Shown one piece after another: positions 1-10,081 of a stretch of 64,000 bases of DNA. The notes beneath the pieces were generated by a model. It worked only from the letters and a program-made list of their open reading frames with translations, was not told the origin of the DNA and ran no database searches. The DNA lies in NCBI RefSeq assembly GCF_009763805.1, contig NZ_CP046803.1, forward strand, positions 558,001 to 622,000. Reading direction: 5' to 3'. The translations under genes and the position numbers were made by a program. Position 1 is the stretch's first letter. The number at the start of each line of letters is the position of its first letter. Source of the stretch: Vibrio cidicii. Lineage in GTDB: Bacteria > Pseudomonadota > Gammaproteobacteria > Enterobacterales > Vibrionaceae.

Positions 1-957
1 ATGCGACGGCGCTTGCAAACCCCAACGTTTCATTTCACTCTCGCTAAAAAGAGCCCTCCCTTGATTACCGATTTGAATAGGGATAGCACTGGCTGGTGTT
101 CCCAGAAGTATCTGGTTGATGATTTGCCCTGCCTGCTTGCCTTGTGCATCGCCAAACAGCACCACACCACCCGACGTTTTGCCTTTGCCGACAGAAAAAT
201 CCCAAAAACCGTATAAGGGTACGCGGGTGTGTTGATTGGTCCAAGTAAGTACCTCTTCGGATGGCGTATTTCTGCCAGTTGTCACATCGGTGAGGGTTTG
301 ATACAAACCGACAATAATGGCGTCTACCCCCTCGCTTTGCGCAGAGTCAACTGTCCTCTGCCAAGCTTGAAAATCGCCAATCAGATGAATTTTCACATCG
401 ACCGCTAAACTTTTTTTCATTAATTGATACTGGCTGTCAATATAACTTGCAGCAATTTCAGAGGTCACACCGGAGTCAAATAATATCCATACTTTCAAAT
501 TGCGTTTTCCTATGATACGTTTTATTTCACCAATATTTTTCACAAATAGCGGCAGCTCAAGAACACCCGTCACCTGTGCTTTTCCATGGTAAGTCGCTAA
601 CAGTTTTCTCGGATTAATATTAATACCAAGAAAGATGAGAGAAATAGGTTCATTGTAGAGTTTTGGCAGCATATAATTTAGTGCATTGTCGTCACCCAAC
701 ACGACGATCTTGGGCTGCAATTGTTGATATGTAGCAAACGCTTTCTCCGCCATCAACGGATATTGCTCTCGCGGCAAACGTTTAGTGTTCATCTCAAACG
801 TGACAATATCTGCTTTATCTGCTACTTCACTGCGCAGCCCCTGCAAATAACTCTTATCCCACTCGTATTGCTCGTGGTAACTCTCAATCACCAACACTTG
901 TTCTGCGCGTGATGAAATAGAAAACAGCAAGATGAGCAGTATTCCGAATGCTTTCAT
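1..957 (-). CDS. ABC-type periplasmic substrate-binding protein, partial (C-terminus outside window)
   Basis: An open frame of 319 codons runs from an ATG at 957 to the window edge without a stop. The product starts with a Sec signal peptide (MKAFGILLILLFSISSRAE), then VLVIESYHEQYEWD, the opening seen in periplasmic binding proteins of the ABC_sub_bind / TrpX-like type. Later segments alternate predicted strands and helices, including GVDAIIVGLYQTL and RVPLYGFWDFSVG, as in two-lobed type I binding proteins. No permease or ATPase lies beside it. It is divergent from a membrane sensor kinase (1096), so a role as the ligand-sensing partner of that kinase is plausible but inferred. The ligand is unknown. 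Confidence 0.75.
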   Translation of the reverse strand, partial: MKAFGILLILLFSISSRAEQVLVIESYHEQYEWDKSYLQGLRSEVADKADIVTFEMNTKRLPREQYPLMAEKAFATYQQLQPKIVVLGDDNALNYMLPKLYNEPISLIFLGININPRKLLATYHGKAQVTGVLELPLFVKNIGEIKRIIGKRNLKVWILFDSGVTSEIAASYIDSQYQLMKKSLAVDVKIHLIGDFQAWQRTVDSAQSEGVDAIIVGLYQTLTDVTTGRNTPSEEVLTWTNQHTRVPLYGFWDFSVGKGKTSGGVVLFGDAQGKQAGQIINQILLGTPASAIPIQIGNQGRALFSESEMKRWGLQAPSH

Positions 958-1095
958 TATGTTCACCCAAAGTGTTTCTTTCTATTGCAGTGTAGTTGAA
1001 ATTATCAATAACAATGAAATCTGCTGGGTAGGCAACATTGGTTCAACGCATTTGCATCTATACTGAAAGCAAAGTGTCAGGAGCCACCTATCAAT

Positions 1096-3034
1096 ATGAG
1101 CAAAGTCCAGCAGTACGAAGAGAGCATTCATAACCCGCTATTCAGCCGCATTGGTCGGCGAATTGTGCTGATCATGATCATCATCAGCGGCGTGATCACC
1201 TTGTTTACCACATTGCTGCAACTTTATTGGGATTACGATAAAGAGTTTAATGATGTCGAACAGCGACATTACGAAATACAGAGTGTGCACGCAGGTTTGT
1301 TATCGGCTTCGCTGTGGTCGTTCGATATGGTGTTGCTGCAAGAGCGATTGGATGGCCTAGTCAACTTACCCAAAATCGATTTCTTAGAGATTCGTTCGGA
1401 CGATTATGTGTTTAGTGCCGGGCACAAGGTCGAACAGCGAGCGATTGGCAGCCGCTTTCCGCTTATTTATCAAAACCCGCTGGATGGCACGTCGCAAACC
1501 ATTGGCACCATTTACGTCGAATCAGATGCTGGGCAAATTTATCAGCAATTGATCCGGCAATTTTTAATGACGCTGACTATGAACGCGATTAAAACCACCT
1601 TAGTTTGCACCATCATCTTGATGGTGTTCCACACGAGTGTAAATCGGCGTATTTTTGAAATCGCCAAATACCTGCGCAATTACAATCCGCGTCATCCCGC
1701 CGAAACCCTTGGCATTAGTCCACTCCGATTGGGCGATGGAAAGCGAAGATGAACTCGATTGGCTGGGAGATGAAACCAACCGCATCACGACTAGCGTGAC
1801 TACGCTGTATCGCAACATCAAACGTGAGCAAGAGCGCTTTACCGACTTTACTCATGTGTCATCCGATTGGCTGTGGGAAACCGATCACCTCGGCCGTTTA
1901 ACTTTTTGCTCTGAAGCGATGCTCAATGCACTCAACCTAAGCGAAGATCGCAAGCCGCTGCTGAGTGAGCTGGAAGCGTTCTCCCACGCCAATCAATTAA
2001 AGCGTTGCTTGCTCAAAAAACAGGATTTTTCTCGCTGCGAAGAGTGCATCACGCTCAACAGCATGGCATTGTACTTCCACTTTCAAGCGATCGCTCTTTA
2101 CGAAGAGGAGCAATTTGTCGGATTTCGTGGCACTGCGCTCAACATCACCGATCTTAAGCGCACACAAGTTGAGCTACAAACGCTCAACCAGAATCTCGAA
2201 CATCAAGTCGCGCTGCGCACCTTAGATCTCAAGCAGAGCATGGAACAGCTACAACAAACTCAAGAACACTTGGTGGAATCGGAAAAGCTGGCCGCTTTGG
2301 GCGGTTTGGTTGCTGGTGTGGCTCATGAAGTCAACACGCCATTAGGAATCGCCGTAACGGCTTCCTCCATCATTCGCGATGCGACGCGTCAACTGAATCA
2401 AGCCTTCTCTGATCAGTCGCTGACCAGCACCCAGTTTGCTCAATTGATGCAGCAAATGACCGATAGCAGCGAGATGCTGGAAAATAATCTGCACCGCGCT
2501 GCCAAGTTAGTTCGCGATTTCAAACAGACGGCGGTGGATCAAATTTCAGAGAGCCGTAGCGAGTTCAACGTCAAGCAAGTGTTATCTGCGTTGATTGCCA
2601 GCTTACATCCGGAAACACGAAAAGTACCCGTCACCCCCATACTTGAAGGTGACGATCAATTGGAAATGAATAGCCTACCGGGCGTGTTAACCCAAATCGT
2701 CTCAAATCTGATTTTAAACAGCGTCAATCACGCCTTTGCCGAGCAAGCGCAACCCAGCATTGTGATCAGACTGGAACAGCAAGGTGAAAACCTCATTCTG
2801 CATTACAGCGACAACGGCTGTGGTGTGGATGAATCGTTGCATCAAAAGATTTTCGAGCCCTTTTTCACCAGTAAACGGGGCAAAGGCGGCTCGGGTTTGG
2901 GCCTAAACTTGGCGTTTAACTTAATCAAGCAGAAGCTAAAAGGCGACCTTCATTTTACATCAGTCCTCGGCGAGGGGGTGCAGTTCACTATCACTTTGCC
3001 TAAGGAGTTGCCGCTGAACATCGCCCAAGCGTAG
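1096..3034 (+). CDS. Membrane sensor histidine kinase with PAS domain (frameshifted)
   Basis: The frame opens at ATG 1096 (AGGAG about 12 bases upstream) and encodes a TM segment at residues 24-46, a periplasmic sensor region of about 115 residues and a second TM near 168-186. The frame then breaks. Dropping one C from the CCC at 1706-1708 joins it to the rest: a PAS-like domain (FTHVSSDWLWETD), a coiled coil, a HisKA H-box (GLVAGVAHEVNTPLG) and a HATPase_c domain with DNGCG and GSGLGLNLAF. The joined product is about 645 residues. It converges on the HD-GYP response regulator with 18 bases between stops, which suggests they form a two-component pair. The frameshift is probably a sequencing error. 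Confidence 0.85.
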
Positions 3035-3052
3035 AGATTCATAATTGAGCGA

Positions 3053-4600
3053 CTAGTCAGGATTACTGTTACGTATTGCGATAAAGTCACTGATGTTATC
3101 AAGAAAAAGCTCAACCAGTTTGGGGTCAAAGTGTTTGCCTTTTTGCGCGATGATCTCTTGTAGAATATCTTCGTCACTCCACGGCTCTTTGTAACTGCGT
3201 TTCGAACCTAGCGCATCAAACACATCCGCCAAAGCGACGATGCGCCCACTAATCGGAATCGCCTCTCCGCTCAATCGGTTGGGATAACCCGACCCATCCC
3301 ATTTTTCATGGTGTGAGGCGGCAATTTCTCTGCCGACAGAAATCAAACGTCGCTTAGACTTGCTCAATATCTCAACGCCGTACTCGACATGACGCTGCAT
3401 CTCACTCCACTCATCTGCATCCAACTTGCCTGGTTTATGCAAAATCGCATCGGGAATCGCCACTTTGCCAATGTCATGTAACGGCGAAGCGTGTTTGATC
3501 ATGCTACTGTCGTACTCGCTTAAGCCGTAAAGCTGAGCTAATTTCTCCGCAAATAGCGAAACACGCTGCACGTGCGCACCCGTTTCGCGGCTTCTCGCCT
3601 CAACCGCGTTGGCCAAGTTGTACACCAACTCTTTGGAGGTTTCGCGAATATCGAGCATCAGGTTGAGATTTTCAAAAGTCAGGCCGATGTTCTGCATGTA
3701 CAGTTCCAGTAACTGTAAGTCAAACTCATCTAAGTTCTTATTGAGATTGACATACAACAGGCTATCGACGCCCTGCTCATCATGGCTGTAGAGCACAAAT
3801 GCATCGCCATAGTTCATGGTTTGCTTGCTGAGCAAAGCTTGTTGGCAACGCTCCGCTACCACGTCTGGCAGCATATCAAACTCACACTTAGCGCAGAAAT
3901 CGACGTAGGATCCCGTCGCAGCGAGTGTTAAAGCACGCGACTCTTCCCCTTGAGGACCGGGTTTGACAATGCAATAGAGCGCCGATTTTTCCAGCTTTAG
4001 TAATGAAGTAAGCTGCGCTAAAACCGACGAGGCATAAGTTTGTAAGGTGGTGGTATTTTGCACAAAAGCAGAAGCCTGAATTACACGACTAAGCCCTTGT
4101 TTTTGTTCTTCAATTAAACACAAGTCGCGATAAGAACGCAGCATTGAATAGAGCACTGTCTTTAATTTTTGCGTGGTTAACTCGGTTTTCTCTTTGTAGT
4201 CATCAATTTCATACTCTTTGATCACCACATCTTCCGGTGCTTGCCCTGCTTGCCCGGTTCGCAACACCAAACGTATCAAGCGGTTATCTAAGGTTTCTCG
4301 GATAAACCTCACCAACTCTAAGCCCGCGTGCTCAGTTTCCATGACCACGTCAACAAACGCCACCGCGATATCTTGCTGTTCTTGCAAAATTCGCCGAGCT
4401 TCGACGCCAGAATAAGCCGAAATGAGTTCTAAACTGCGCTCCTGAAACTGAAAACCAGATAAAGCAAGACGCGTTATCTGGTGCATCTGCTGGTCGTCAT
4501 CGACGAGCAACACTTTCCAAGGTTGATGGCTGCGTTGTAAATCAATCGTCTCACTGACAGCTTTACCATTTTCTGCACGATGGTCAGCAAATAAATCCAT
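3053..4600 (-). CDS. Response regulator with DUF3369 and HD-GYP (c-di-GMP phosphodiesterase)
   Basis: The 515-residue product starts with a receiver domain (KVLLVDDDQQMH; probable phosphoacceptor D84 in FVDVVME). A middle region of GAF-like character follows, as in DUF3369 proteins, then a complete HD-GYP domain. Its motifs are intact: PLHDIGKVAIP, then HHEKWDGSGYP, then ALADVFDALGSKR. HD-GYP domains hydrolyse cyclic di-GMP, and the intact metal-binding HD and GYP signatures argue that this one is active. The neighbouring convergent kinase (1096-3034) is its likely phosphodonor, so the pair probably converts a periplasmic signal into lower c-di-GMP. The pairing is inferred from position only. 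Confidence 0.9.
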   Translation of the reverse strand: MDLFADHRAENGKAVSETIDLQRSHQPWKVLLVDDDQQMHQITRLALSGFQFQERSLELISAYSGVEARRILQEQQDIAVAFVDVVMETEHAGLELVRFIRETLDNRLIRLVLRTGQAGQAPEDVVIKEYEIDDYKEKTELTTQKLKTVLYSMLRSYRDLCLIEEQKQGLSRVIQASAFVQNTTTLQTYASSVLAQLTSLLKLEKSALYCIVKPGPQGEESRALTLAATGSYVDFCAKCEFDMLPDVVAERCQQALLSKQTMNYGDAFVLYSHDEQGVDSLLYVNLNKNLDEFDLQLLELYMQNIGLTFENLNLMLDIRETSKELVYNLANAVEARSRETGAHVQRVSLFAEKLAQLYGLSEYDSSMIKHASPLHDIGKVAIPDAILHKPGKLDADEWSEMQRHVEYGVEILSKSKRRLISVGREIAASHHEKWDGSGYPNRLSGEAIPISGRIVALADVFDALGSKRSYKEPWSDEDILQEIIAQKGKHFDPKLVELFLDNISDFIAIRNSNPD

Positions 4601-4699
4601 TTACTAAGCCTCTGTTTTATACACTACTTATTAAGTTTTAGCACAAAAGCTCAAGTTAGAAAGGGGTTAGACAGAAAGATGTGCATTTTGCGATCACAC

Positions 4700-5014
4700 T
4701 TAGAATATCTCTTCAAAAATGCCAAGGTTGGTCCCAAGCCACTGAGCGCGCTCGGTATGATCGAGCAACTCCTCTTCACTTACCGGGTGAATAAGGACCG
4801 AAAAACCACCGCGCTGAGTGTCCAGCCACTCAATCAGCCCCTTTTGGTTGTCACGAAAGTGCAGCTCAAACATGGGCATCTTGTGTGGACCGACTAAGCG
4901 ATCCACCAGCGGAAATATTTGTAAAACATCTTTACGCTCGCGGCGAATTTTCTCGTGCAACTCAGCCGCCTCAGAGCGACGATTTAACGGATAGTAAACG
5001 TGTGCGTGGAACAT
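4700..5014 (-). CDS. DOPA 4,5-dioxygenase-like family protein
   Basis: A 104-residue protein opening MFHAHVYYPLN. The HxHxYY start, a second His-rich stretch (VGPHKMPMFELHF) and SVLIHPVSE match the small DOPA 4,5-dioxygenase-like family of single-domain vicinal-oxygen-chelate-like enzymes. Bacterial members are mostly uncharacterised; plant and fungal relatives cleave aromatic rings. The three His clusters could bind iron. It stands alone between the HD-GYP gene and add, with its own orientation, so context gives no substrate. Confidence 0.75.
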   Translation of the reverse strand: MFHAHVYYPLNRRSEAAELHEKIRRERKDVLQIFPLVDRLVGPHKMPMFELHFRDNQKGLIEWLDTQRGGFSVLIHPVSEEELLDHTERAQWLGTNLGIFEEIF

Positions 5015-5182
5015 GATTGGTCACCTATGCTAATTTTTCGTCACATTCTACTTTGCGGCAAACAAAATCCAAGAGATAAGCACTGAATAAATCCTTCAAA
5101 AAATTAGAACTTTGCATACAAAATCGGCCAAGTTGCCGATTGCTGATAGAAGTATCCAGTGCTAGACTTTGCCTCGATCAAT

Positions 5183-5251
5183 GCTTCATATAATCCTAAT
5201 GATATGGTTTGGGAGTTTCTACCAAGAGCCTTAAACTCTTGATTATGAAGT
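5183..5251 (+). promoter_or_regulatory. Adenine riboswitch (add A-riboswitch aptamer)
   Basis: The strands GCTTCATA (5183-5190) and TATGAAGT (5244-5251) close P1. Between them lie two hairpins whose loops (TGATATG and CCTTAAA) are the kissing pair of the purine class, with the conserved core TATAATCC, GTTTCTACC and GATTATGA. The base at the specificity position (U74 in usual numbering) is T at 5243, which selects adenine over guanine. The sequence matches my memory of the V. vulnificus add aptamer. The add ATG follows 41 bases later with a weak GAGAAGA ribosome binding site, fitting the known translational ON switch. Confidence 0.96.
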
Positions 5252-5291
5252 CTGTAACTTTATACCCGGGATTTTTATAAAGAGAAGACTC

Positions 5292-6296
5292 ATGAATTAC
5301 TTTGACCTGCCTAAGATCGATTTGCACTGCCACTTGGACGGAAGCGTACGCCCGCAGACGATCATCGACTTGGCCGATGAGCAAAACCTCACCCTGCCAA
5401 CTCGCGACATCGCGCAAATTCAGCAGATGATGATTGCCCCAGAAACCTGCCCTAACCTAGATGAGTATCTGAAACGTTTTGAACTGCCCGGCATGGTAAT
5501 GCAAACCGCACAAGCCTTGGAGCGTATCTCGTTCGAATTGTTTGAAGATGCCGCGAAAGAAAACGTCAAATACATGGAAGTGCGATTTGGCCCTTTGCTG
5601 CATCAGGTGAAAGGTTTGTCGCTGGACGAAATCATGCAAAGTGTGGTTCGTGGCATGAAACGCGCCGAAGCGCAGTACGACATTCATGGCAACTATATTC
5701 TCTCTATCTTACGTACCATGCCGAAAGATCAAATCAAGGCAGTGCTTGAGGCTGGCGCAAAACACATTAGCAAAGAAGAGAGCGGTATTGTGGCATTTGA
5801 CTTAGCCGGCAGTGAACTTCCTGGCTTCTGCCACGAGTTTATCCCCTACGCACAATACGCCAAATCTCTTGGTTACCACGTCACTATTCACGCGGGTGAA
5901 CAAGGCGCTGGGCAAAACGTTCATGATGCGATCGCGCTACTGGGTGCCGAGCGTGTTGGCCACGGCATTTTTATTCATAACCATCCACAAGCCTATCAAT
6001 TGGTGAAAGATGAAGCGGTGGCACTGGAAACTTGCCCAAGCAGCAACGTGCAAACCAAAGCCGTAAACAGTTTGAGTGAACACCCGATCAAAGCCTTCCA
6101 TAAAGATGGCATTGCCGTGACGATCAACACCGACAACCGCACAGTTTCCAACACCACCATGAGCAATGAAGTGCGTAAAGTGATGGAAACGTTCGACCTC
6201 ACTGAGCAAGAGTATTTCGAGATTTACCGAGTCAGTGTGGAGAGTGCGTTCACCTCTAATTCGGTTAAAGCGCACCTGATGAGCTTTGCCAAATAA
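5292..6296 (+). CDS. add: Adenosine deaminase
   Basis: The 334-residue enzyme deaminates adenosine to inosine in purine salvage. All metallo-dependent hydrolase motifs are present: the metal ligands in [11 protein letters not shown] (H12, H14), the catalytic segment TIHAGEQG near residue 197, VGHGIFI, and INTDNRTVS carrying the late Asp ligand. Length is normal for bacterial Add. The start is ATG 5292, ten bases after GAGAAGA, directly behind the adenine riboswitch, so expression should rise when adenine is abundant. It is followed by an intrinsic terminator and appears monocistronic. Confidence 0.97.
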   Translation: MNYFDLPKIDLHCHLDGSVRPQTIIDLADEQNLTLPTRDIAQIQQMMIAPETCPNLDEYLKRFELPGMVMQTAQALERISFELFEDAAKENVKYMEVRFGPLLHQVKGLSLDEIMQSVVRGMKRAEAQYDIHGNYILSILRTMPKDQIKAVLEAGAKHISKEESGIVAFDLAGSELPGFCHEFIPYAQYAKSLGYHVTIHAGEQGAGQNVHDAIALLGAERVGHGIFIHNHPQAYQLVKDEAVALETCPSSNVQTKAVNSLSEHPIKAFHKDGIAVTINTDNRTVSNTTMSNEVRKVMETFDLTEQEYFEIYRVSVESAFTSNSVKAHLMSFAK

Positions 6297-6316
6297 TCGA
6301 ACCTTTTGATTCAGCC

Positions 6317-6356
6317 AGTGCCCTTTCGCTTGGAAGGGCGCTTTGTTTTTCTCCTT
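6317..6356 (+). terminator. Intrinsic terminator of add
   Basis: AGTGCCCTT (6317-6325) pairs with AAGGGCGCT (6334-6342, one mismatch), followed by a T-rich tract (TTTGTTTTTC). It lies 20 bases after the add stop. Confidence 0.85.
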
Positions 6357-6770
6357 TTTCCTTTCGCTTGTTGTCACTTCTTCACGCTTTTTTACACAAA
6401 GATTGTCACTTATTTACCGTCAAACCTAGTGAATAGATTCAACTTCTTCGCCTCACTTGGTTAAAAACTGGAACTTTCCTCTAAAAGCCTAGGGTGTAAC
6501 GCTGGGTTTACTGTTTAATCTAAAACAATCGCCTGCAAGATTTAACATTTTTATTACACTTACAATAACTCAGCAACATCAAGATTCATCACTACAGAAT
6601 GTGTTAATTGCAGGGAAATGAATTAACGCATCGAGTATTAGCAGGACACAATATCAGGCTTTGCCATTTTGTCAGCGAATCAACTCTAGATGAAACTTAG
6701 CGGTGACGTTGCTTGTTATGGGACTCTGTTGGTTGTTTCTTGTGGAAACGACGCATTAAAGGAACGTGAG
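6357..6770. other. Intergenic region before the dehydrogenase operon
   Basis: About 410 bases without a supported gene. It is A+T-rich and presumably holds the promoter of the E1alpha-E1beta-E2 operon. I see no convincing riboswitch, repeat or small gene. The only clear element is AAAGGAACG, the ribosome binding site just before ATG 6771. Confidence 0.5.
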
Positions 6771-7866
6771 ATGAATGTTCAGGCATTACCCATGCGCAGA
6801 TTTATCGACCACGCCGGTGAGCTGGTTGCTCCATTGCCCTCTTGGGCTGATATTCCACTTTTGACACAGTTTCTACCGCGACATGCTGGTGACACGCGCT
6901 TATGACAACAAAGCCGTGGCCTTGCAAAGAACCGGAAAGCTCGGGACATATCCGTCCCACTTAGGCTCGGAAGCATTCGGGGTCGCCGTTGGCCATGCCT
7001 TACTGCCTTCTGATGTGTTTATTCCTTACTATCGCGACATGCCTGCCATGTGGGTGCGTGGCATCGGTATGGAAAAAAACCTGCAATATTGGGGCGGTGA
7101 TGAGCGCGGCAGCGACTATGCTCCCACCGAGGGCCAACTGCGCAACCATGATCTGCCATTTTGTGTGCCGATTGCCACACAATGCACCCATGCGGTTGGC
7201 GTTGCGTCTGCATTGAAAATTGCAGGTGAACACCACGCCGCTCTGGTGACCTGTGGCGACGGTGCGACCTCAAAAGGCGATTTTCTTGAGTCGATCAACT
7301 GCGCGGGGGTTTGGCACTTGCCACTGGTTTTCGTGGTCAACAACAACCAGTGGGCAATCTCTGTCCCCCGCCATTTACAGTGCGCGGCAGGGCAGTTATC
7401 CGATAAAGCGATTGGTGCTGGCATTCCCGGTATCACCGTCGACGGTAATGATGTGGTCGCTGTTTATGATGCCGTTAAAACAGCTCTGGATAGAGCTCGC
7501 AAAGGCAAAGGAGCCACCTTGATCGAAGCCGTCAGCTATCGCTTGAGTGATCACACCACCGCCGATGATGCCAGCCGCTACCGCAATGCCGATGACTTGC
7601 AGCAAGCTTGGCAGTATGAGCCAGTTAAACGCTTGAAAACCTTTTTGCTCGCCCAAGGCGCTTGGAGCGAAGAGCAAGATGCCGCTTGGCTCGAAGAGAG
7701 CAAAGCGATTGTCGAACAGGCGGTGGAGCACTACCTCAACATGACACCGCAAGCACCGGAAAGTGCCTTTGACTACCTCTACGAGTCTCTACCGACCGAG
7801 CTGACCGCGCAGCGAGATCAGTTAATCAATAAAGCAATGCGTATGCAGGGAGGCAAACATGGCTGA
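6771..7866 (+). CDS. 2-oxoacid dehydrogenase E1 alpha subunit (pyruvate/branched-chain type; frameshifted)
   Basis: ATG 6771 follows AAAGGAACG at good spacing. After 33 codons the frame breaks; removing one T from the TTT at 6870-6872 restores QFYRDMLVTRAYDNKAVAL and the rest of a normal E1alpha (364 residues). The thiamine diphosphate motif is intact (GDGATSKGDFLES through VVNNNQWAIS), as are HLGSEAFGVAVG and SDHTTADDASRYR. E1alpha and E1beta decarboxylate the 2-oxoacid and acylate the lipoyl domain of E2. Substrate preference (pyruvate or branched-chain oxoacids) cannot be settled from sequence by eye. It overlaps E1beta by 8 bases. Confidence 0.9.
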
Positions 7867-8842
7867 AATGACCTTGGTCGAAGCGGTCAACCTCGCGTTG
7901 CACCATGAAATGGAGCACGACCCATCGGTAGTGATACTGGGTGAAGATGTCGGCGACAACGGCGGCGTGTTTCGCGCAACCGTCGGCCTTAAACAGAAGT
8001 TTGGCTTAAAACGCGTGATTGACACGCCTCTCGCGGAAGCTCTGATTGGCGGCGTGGCGGTTGGCATGGCAACCCAAGGGCTGCGCCCGGTTGCCGAATT
8101 CCAGTTTCAAGGATTTGTCTTTCCGGCGTTGGAGCACCTGATGTGTCACGCAGCCAGAATGCGCAATCGCACTCGCGGTCGCCTTGCTTGCCCTGCGGTT
8201 TTTCGCGCCCCATTTGGTGGCGGTATTCATGCGCCCGAACATCATTCTGAAAGTATCGAAGCGCTGTTTGCGCACATTCCCGGCTTTAAAGTGGTGGTTC
8301 CCTCTTCGCCGCAGCGCGCCTACGGCCTGCTGCTTGCGGCGATCAGAAGCAACGATCCGGTGATGTTTTTCGAACCCAAACGCATCTACCGCACAGTGAA
8401 ATCAGAGGTGGTGGACAACGGCGAAGCGCTGCCACTGGATACCTGTTTCACCCTGCGCAAAGGGCGAGACTTAACGCTGGTGACGTGGGGCGCTTGCGTA
8501 GTGGAGTCGCTACAAGCGGCAAGAGGCTTATCGGCTCAAGGCATTGAGGCGGAAGTGATCGATCTGGCCTCCATCAAACCGATCGACATGAACACCATCT
8601 TGCGCTCGTTGGAAAAAACCGGACGACTACTGGTGGTGCATGAAGCGTGTCGCAGTGGCGGTGTGGGCGCAGAGCTCATCGCCCGAGTTGCCGAAAGCGC
8701 CATGTGTATGCTCAAAGCGCCGCCGATGCGCGTCACCGGATTAGATACGGTGATGCCGTATTACCGCAACGAAGAGTACTTTATGATCCAAGAAGCCGAC
8801 ATCGTGCAAGCCGCGCGTGAGCTAGTGGAGGGGTGGAAATGA
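7859..8842 (+). CDS. 2-oxoacid dehydrogenase E1 beta subunit
   Basis: The 327-residue product begins MAEMTLVEAVNLALHHEME and contains the beta-subunit signatures VILGEDVGDNGGVFR, RVIDTPLAEALIGGVAVG, EFQFQGFVFPALEHL and FGGGIHAPEHHSES. It forms the E1 alpha2beta2 heterotetramer with the preceding gene, starting inside its last codons (ATG 7859, GGGAGG upstream), so translation is coupled. Its stop overlaps the E2 start (ATGA). Confidence 0.93.
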   Translation: MAEMTLVEAVNLALHHEMEHDPSVVILGEDVGDNGGVFRATVGLKQKFGLKRVIDTPLAEALIGGVAVGMATQGLRPVAEFQFQGFVFPALEHLMCHAARMRNRTRGRLACPAVFRAPFGGGIHAPEHHSESIEALFAHIPGFKVVVPSSPQRAYGLLLAAIRSNDPVMFFEPKRIYRTVKSEVVDNGEALPLDTCFTLRKGRDLTLVTWGACVVESLQAARGLSAQGIEAEVIDLASIKPIDMNTILRSLEKTGRLLVVHEACRSGGVGAELIARVAESAMCMLKAPPMRVTGLDTVMPYYRNEEYFMIQEADIVQAARELVEGWK

Positions 8843-9981
8843 AATCCTTTATTTTACCAGACCTTGGCGAAGGCCTCGCCGAATCCGAAATCATCAAATG
8901 GCACGTTCGCCCCGGCGATGTAGTGAAAGTCGATCAGATAGTGCTCACGGTGGAAACCGCTAAAGCCACGGTCGATGTGCCCGCCCCTTGGGGAGGCACC
9001 ATCGTCAGTCGCCACGGTGAAGAAGGGGAAATCGTCAATATCGGCAGCTTGCTGCTGGAAATTGATGAAACCAACTCCACGGCAGTGGCGCAAAATGAAC
9101 GCCAAAAGCAAGACGCCGCCACGGTCGTCGGCCATGTTTCCCACACTACCCATCAAGTCAACGTCGATGACTTTTGGATCGGTGGTGAACAAGGGGCATC
9201 GCCAGAGCCTCGAGTCAGTGCCCTGCCCTCCGCGCGTCTGCTGGCGCAAAAATTGGGCGTAGAAATCAACCAAGTGCAAGGCAGCGGCCCGGCTGGTTTG
9301 ATTGTCGATGCTGATGTTTACGATGAGGCGGGCAAACAGCGCCCTGGTACTGAAGTGCTCAAAGGGGCGCGGCGCACTATGGTGGGCACCATGACGGAAT
9401 CGCACCACAACGTTGCTGCCGTCACCATCACTGAAGAAGCGGTGCTTGCCGATTGGGAGCCGAATGAAGACATCACCACGCGCCTCATCCAAGCGGTGGT
9501 GTACGCTTGCCAGCAAGAGCCGGCGCTCAATGCTTGGTTTGACGCCTCAACCATGACGCGTTGCGTGCACCACACCGTCAATGTGGGCATCGCGGTGGAC
9601 AGCGCACATGGATTGTACGTCCCGGTGCTGCGCAATGCTGACGATATTGAACCCAGTGAGATCCGCACTTGGCTCAACGACACCGTCAAAGGAATTCGTC
9701 AGCGCAAAATTGGCCGTGAACAGTTGCAACACGCCACGATCACCTTGTCAAACTTCGGCGCCATCGCGGGGATTTACGCCACGCCCGTCGTCTCCTTGCC
9801 ACAAGTGGCGATCGTCGGTGCAGGCCGAATCATCGAAAAAGTGGTGATTAAGGAAGATAAAGCGGTGGCGGTCAAAGCGATGCCATTGTCGATTACCTTC
9901 GACCACCGTGCGTGTACCGGAGGCGAGGCGGCACGCTTTACCAAAGCCTTGGCGCAGCACCTACAACGGCCAAGCGTATAA
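8839..9981 (+). CDS. Dihydrolipoamide acyltransferase, E2 component
   Basis: I choose ATG 8839, which overlaps the E1beta stop as ATGA and has a strong GGAGGGG upstream; a GTG at 8833 is the alternative. The order is a single lipoyl domain (lipoyl Lys in ETAKATVDV, near residue 43), a peripheral subunit-binding domain (ALPSARLLAQKLGV) and a catalytic domain ending in FDHRACTGGEAARF. The canonical DHRxxDG reads DHRACTG here, with Thr in place of Asp; I recall the same change in other bacterial E2 proteins. No E3 (lipoamide dehydrogenase) gene follows, so the complex must use an E3 encoded elsewhere. Confidence 0.93.
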   Translation: MKSFILPDLGEGLAESEIIKWHVRPGDVVKVDQIVLTVETAKATVDVPAPWGGTIVSRHGEEGEIVNIGSLLLEIDETNSTAVAQNERQKQDAATVVGHVSHTTHQVNVDDFWIGGEQGASPEPRVSALPSARLLAQKLGVEINQVQGSGPAGLIVDADVYDEAGKQRPGTEVLKGARRTMVGTMTESHHNVAAVTITEEAVLADWEPNEDITTRLIQAVVYACQQEPALNAWFDASTMTRCVHHTVNVGIAVDSAHGLYVPVLRNADDIEPSEIRTWLNDTVKGIRQRKIGREQLQHATITLSNFGAIAGIYATPVVSLPQVAIVGAGRIIEKVVIKEDKAVAVKAMPLSITFDHRACTGGEAARFTKALAQHLQRPSV

Positions 9982-10011
9982 AGCGCTGATACTACCCAGC
10001 AAAGCTGCAAC

Positions 10012-10050
10012 AAAAAGCCCGGTTGAATCATTCAACCGGGCTTTCTTTTT
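10012..10050. terminator. Bidirectional terminator between the E2 and etfA genes
   Basis: A perfect stem GCCCGGTTGAA/TTCAACCGGGC (10017-10041, loop TCA) is flanked by AAAAA on the left and TTTCTTTTT on the right. It can end both the rightward dehydrogenase operon and the leftward etfBA operon. Confidence 0.95.
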
Positions 10051-10081
10051 GGCTATTTAGTGATGAGCAGCATTAGACGCA

